A stretch of DNA of 64,000 bases from Agromyces sp. Marseille-P2726 (GTDB taxonomy: Bacteria; Actinomycetota; Actinomycetes; Actinomycetales; Microbacteriaceae), in the NCBI RefSeq assembly GCF_902809835.1, contig NZ_CADDWM010000012.1:1-64000 (forward strand), written 5' to 3'. How positions within the stretch are numbered: the stretch's first letter is position 1; each line of letters starts with the position of its first letter. Shown one piece after another: positions 61,132 through 64,000 of this stretch. The notes under the pieces were generated by a model. It made no database searches. It saw nothing but the letters and a program-made list of their open reading frames with translations, and was not told the origin of the DNA. The position numbers and the translations under genes are program-made.

Positions 61132-63105
61132 ATGACGAAGCTCTCCTCAGGAATCGCGCTCGACGAACTCGATCCCGAGGTGCGTCCGCAGGACGACCTC
61201 TTCCGCCACGTGAACGGCCGGTGGATCGAACGCACCGAGATCCCGGCAGACAAGGCCCGCTACGGCTCGTTCCTCGTGCTGCACGAGGAGGCCGAGCAGG
61301 CCGTGCGCGAGATCATCGAGGAGGCCCAGCGGGCCGAGCCGGGCTCCGAAGCCCGCAAGGTCGGGGATCTCTACGCCAGCTTCATGGACGAGCAGCACGT
61401 CGAACTCCTGGGTGCGTCGCCGATCGCCGCGCAGCTCGTGGAGGTGTCGCTCATCAACTCGGTGGAGTCGTTCCTCGAGACGCTGGGCCGACTCGAGCGG
61501 CAGGGCGTGTCGGGCTTCGTGCAGCTCTACGTCGACAACGATCCGGGCAACCCCGAGCGCTACCTCGTCTTCGTCGAACAGGGCGGCATCGGACTGCCCG
61601 ACGAGAGCTACTTCCGTGAAGAGCGCTTCGCGGCAGTGCGCACGGCCTACGGTACGCACCTCGAGCGCATGTTCGCCCTCGCGAAGCTCGACGACGCGGC
61701 CGACCGCGCCGTTCGGGTCTTCGACCTCGAGACCGACCTGGCCAAGGTGCACTGGAACAACGTCGACACGCGTGACAGCGAGAAGACGTACAACCTGTAC
61801 CGATGGCCGGATGCCGCGGCCGCGGCATCCGTGGGTCTGCAGATCTGGCGCGACGCCATGGGCGTTCCCGAGGGCGCCTTCGACGAGCTGGTGCTGCGTG
61901 AGCCGAGCTTCGTCGAGGGTCTCGGCAAGCTGCTCACCGCCGAGCGGCTCCCGGCGTGGAAGGACTGGCTCGCCTGGCAGGTGATCCGCTCGAGCGCCGC
62001 GTACCTCTCGAGCGACTTCGTCGACGCGAACTTCGACTTCTACGGGCGCACGCTGACCGGCACGCCGCAGCTGCGCGAGCGCTGGAAGCGGGGCGTCTCG
62101 CTCGTCGAGGGCGCGATGGGCGAGGCGGTCGGTCGCATCTACGTCGAACGGCACTTCCCGCCCGCGGCGAAGGAGGCGATGGACGACCTCGTCGGGAACC
62201 TCGTCGAGGCGTACCGGCAATCGATCAGCGCCCTCGAGTGGATGGGCGACGAGACACGTGCCCGCGCGCTCGAGAAGCTCGAGAAGTTCACGCCGAAGAT
62301 CGGATACCCCGTGAAATGGCGCGACTACTCGAGCCTCGCCATCAGGCCCGACGACCTCATCGGCAACGTCCGGGCGACCGCGGAGTTCGAGTTCAATCGC
62401 GAGCTCGGCAAGATCGGCAAGCCGATCGACCGCGACGAGTGGTTCATGACCCCGCAGACGATCAACGCGTACTACAACCCGGGCTTCAACGAGATCGTCT
62501 TCCCGGCCGCCATCCTGCAGTACCCGTTCTTCGATGCGAGTCGGGATGCCGCGGCCAACTACGGCGCGATCGGCGCGGTGATCGGGCACGAGATCGGGCA
62601 CGGATTCGACGACCAGGGCTCGAAGTACGACGGCGACGGCCGGCTCGTGGACTGGTGGACCGACGACGACCGCGCCGCCTTCGAGGACCGCACCAAGGCG
62701 CTCATCGCCCAGTACGACGTGTTGCGGCCGGCGCAGCTCGACGGCACCGAGCACGGTGACGACCACCACGTGAACGGCGCTCTCACGATCGGCGAGAACA
62801 TCGGCGATCTGGGCGGACTCGCGATCGCGTGGAAGGCCTACGTGCTGTCGCTCGATGGTGGGGAGCCGCCCGTCATCGACGGGCTCACGGGGGCGCAGCG
62901 GTTCTTCCTGTCATGGGCGCAGGCCTGGCAGATGAAGGGCCGCGACGAGGAGGTCATCCGGCTGCTCGCCATCGATCCGCACTCGCCCAACGAGTTCCGG
63001 TGCAACCAGATCGTGCGGAACATCGACGAGTTCTACGGAGCGTTCGACGTCGACGACGGTGACGCGCTCTGGCTCCATCCGAGCGAGCGCGTCACCATCT
63101 GGTAG
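61132..63105 (+). CDS. pepO: M13 family metallopeptidase
   Basis: The 657-residue peptidase of the neprilysin/PepO family begins DDLFRHVNGRWIERTEIPADK and has the zinc motif GHEIGHGFDDQG with His486, Glu487 and His490 plus GENIGDLGGLAIA carrying the third ligand. The C-terminus LWLHPSERVTIW is the family end. It has no signal peptide, so it is a cytoplasmic oligopeptidase. TAGGCT (61120-61125) lies six bases before the ATG, though CAGGGG could also act as a ribosome site. Confidence 0.94.
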   Translation: MTKLSSGIALDELDPEVRPQDDLFRHVNGRWIERTEIPADKARYGSFLVLHEEAEQAVREIIEEAQRAEPGSEARKVGDLYASFMDEQHVELLGASPIAAQLVEVSLINSVESFLETLGRLERQGVSGFVQLYVDNDPGNPERYLVFVEQGGIGLPDESYFREERFAAVRTAYGTHLERMFALAKLDDAADRAVRVFDLETDLAKVHWNNVDTRDSEKTYNLYRWPDAAAAASVGLQIWRDAMGVPEGAFDELVLREPSFVEGLGKLLTAERLPAWKDWLAWQVIRSSAAYLSSDFVDANFDFYGRTLTGTPQLRERWKRGVSLVEGAMGEAVGRIYVERHFPPAAKEAMDDLVGNLVEAYRQSISALEWMGDETRARALEKLEKFTPKIGYPVKWRDYSSLAIRPDDLIGNVRATAEFEFNRELGKIGKPIDRDEWFMTPQTINAYYNPGFNEIVFPAAILQYPFFDASRDAAANYGAIGAVIGHEIGHGFDDQGSKYDGDGRLVDWWTDDDRAAFEDRTKALIAQYDVLRPAQLDGTEHGDDHHVNGALTIGENIGDLGGLAIAWKAYVLSLDGGEPPVIDGLTGAQRFFLSWAQAWQMKGRDEEVIRLLAIDPHSPNEFRCNQIVRNIDEFYGAFDVDDGDALWLHPSERVTIW

Positions 63106-63117
63106 GCAGCGAGCTGG

Positions 63118-63133
63118 GAGGGCCCGAGCCCTC
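63118..63133. terminator. short hairpin between convergent genes
   Basis: GAGGGC-CCGA-GCCCTC, a perfect 6-bp stem, lies in the 26-bp gap between the M13 peptidase and the DUF4097-like gene and overlaps the latter's stop codon. It is a weak bidirectional terminator candidate. Confidence 0.4.
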
Positions 63134-63959
63134 AACTCGTGACCGAGATGTTGCCGATGTTCGTCTCGAAGCGGTACTGACGAGACGCCGACATGTCGCT
63201 GTCGGCCTGCACGTCGACCTCGCCGAGCGCCGAATCGACCGTGATGGCGTAGCGTCCCTGCGGCAGGTTCACGTCGACCTCGCCCAGGTCGGTCTCGACT
63301 CGGATGCCACTGGGCAACGACTCGAGCGCGAGCGTCACGTCGCCGACGGCCGACTGCACGGTCAGCTCACCCTCGGTGTCGAACCGGGCGAGATCGATGG
63401 TGCCCACGTCCGACGTCACGTCGAGCGACGCGGCGGACCCGACCAGCACGATGTCGCCGACGTGGCTGCGGGCCGAGACGTCGTCGAATGTTCCGACGGC
63501 GTCGACGTCGCCCACGTCCGTGCGGAGGTCGAGGGCCACCGGCTCGCGCTCGAGGGCGGCGGGCAGCACGAGCTGCAGTTCGGGCGCGCGGTCGCCCATC
63601 CACGGCCACCACAGGTCGGGGATCCCGAACTCGCGGACGTGCCGGAGCGAGACGTGCAGGGTGTCGCCGCGCACCTCATGGTCGAGGGCGAGACGCGCGC
63701 GCGAATCGTTCTGGCGCAGCGTCAGCTCGCCGCTCTCGACATCGCCGTAGGCAACGCTGACGTCCGCGAGGTCGCCGTCGAGCACGACCGCGTCGAATCG
63801 CTCGGAGATCTCGAACGTTCCGGATGCATCGGGACGGGTGAGGGTGCGCACGAACGCCACGGCGAGCCACGCGAGCATGGCCGTGATGAGCACGCCGACG
63901 ACGATGAGGGCAGCCGTTCGGCCGGCGTGCGAGGGACTGGGGGTCGGTGTGGTGGACAT
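63132..63959 (-). CDS. DUF4097-like (toastrack) membrane-anchored protein
   Basis: A 275-residue protein with one N-terminal membrane segment (about 16-37) and an extracellular right-handed beta-helix-like domain of repeated short strands (VGDVDAVGTFDDVSARSHVGDIVL, VGTIDLARF, LGEVDVNLP, IGNISVTS) typical of the DUF4097 toastrack fold. Such proteins often accompany PspC or envelope-stress regulators, but the flanking gene on that side lies outside the window. AGGAAG precedes the ATG. Confidence 0.8.
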   Translation of the reverse strand: MSTTPTPSPSHAGRTAALIVVGVLITAMLAWLAVAFVRTLTRPDASGTFEISERFDAVVLDGDLADVSVAYGDVESGELTLRQNDSRARLALDHEVRGDTLHVSLRHVREFGIPDLWWPWMGDRAPELQLVLPAALEREPVALDLRTDVGDVDAVGTFDDVSARSHVGDIVLVGSAASLDVTSDVGTIDLARFDTEGELTVQSAVGDVTLALESLPSGIRVETDLGEVDVNLPQGRYAITVDSALGEVDVQADSDMSASRQYRFETNIGNISVTS

Positions 63960-64000
63960 CTTTCGCTTCCTGACTCGGACCGCTCGTGCGGTGGTGTTCG

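Overview
The window looks like chromosomal DNA of a high-GC Gram-positive actinobacterium, most likely of the family Microbacteriaceae (Agromyces- or Microbacterium-like; inference). The evidence is GC-rich codon use almost throughout, a NucS-type mismatch endonuclease instead of MutS/MutL, a DUF222/HNH (13E12-like) endonuclease, many genes whose start codon sits 6-8 bases after a -10 hexamer (leaderless mRNAs), and a strongly over-used octamer GGATGCCG/CGGCATCC. No phage, integrase, transposase, CRISPR array, rRNA or tRNA gene was seen. About 50 protein genes are supported, and they are densely packed.

0-12 kb: a flotillin-like membrane protein, a universal stress protein, a RidA-like protein, a GNAT acetyltransferase and an FMN split-barrel protein. 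A minus-strand operon follows with a zinc alcohol dehydrogenase, an iron-containing redox enzyme and a CDGSH iron-sulfur protein, with a frame problem at the last junction. Next come an AlkA-type DNA glycosylase, a PfkB kinase divergent from a CE7-type esterase, an autoregulated ArsR-SRPBCC pair and a group II PLP decarboxylase.

12-29 kb: two paralogous DRGH (NucA-type) nucleases flank a MarR/OhrR-like regulator that shares a symmetric promoter-operator with a small CxxC protein. An AI-2E family permease reads in frame into a DUF222/HNH endonuclease. A flavin monooxygenase, an EamA exporter, a beta-hydroxyacid dehydrogenase, a GIY-YIG protein, a berberine-bridge-like oxidase, a DHFR-like reductase, oligopeptidase B and a MocR regulator divergent from an FMN split-barrel protein follow, then a 36-residue membrane peptide.

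29-45 kb is the most unusual part: four large STAND-type ATPases within 15 kb. One is a LuxR-type (LAL) regulator. Three are paralogous DUF4062-NTPase-helical repeat proteins, two of them translationally coupled. Between them lie leucyl aminopeptidase, a ThrE-type exporter and a DUF998-like membrane protein.

45-64 kb: a TetR regulator convergent with a secreted M6 metalloprotease, a lipoprotein, a HAD phosphatase, nucS, and a threonine-catabolism module. That module comprises tdh-kbl, a divergent MFS transporter, and a LacI regulator that carries the same 14-bp palindrome at its own promoter as lies between the MFS gene and tdh; a ~141-bp tandem repeat of nested palindromes separates kbl from lacI. 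The window ends with a MATE exporter, a secreted LVIVD-type protein, a DUF305 lipoprotein, an M13 peptidase and a DUF4097-like membrane protein.
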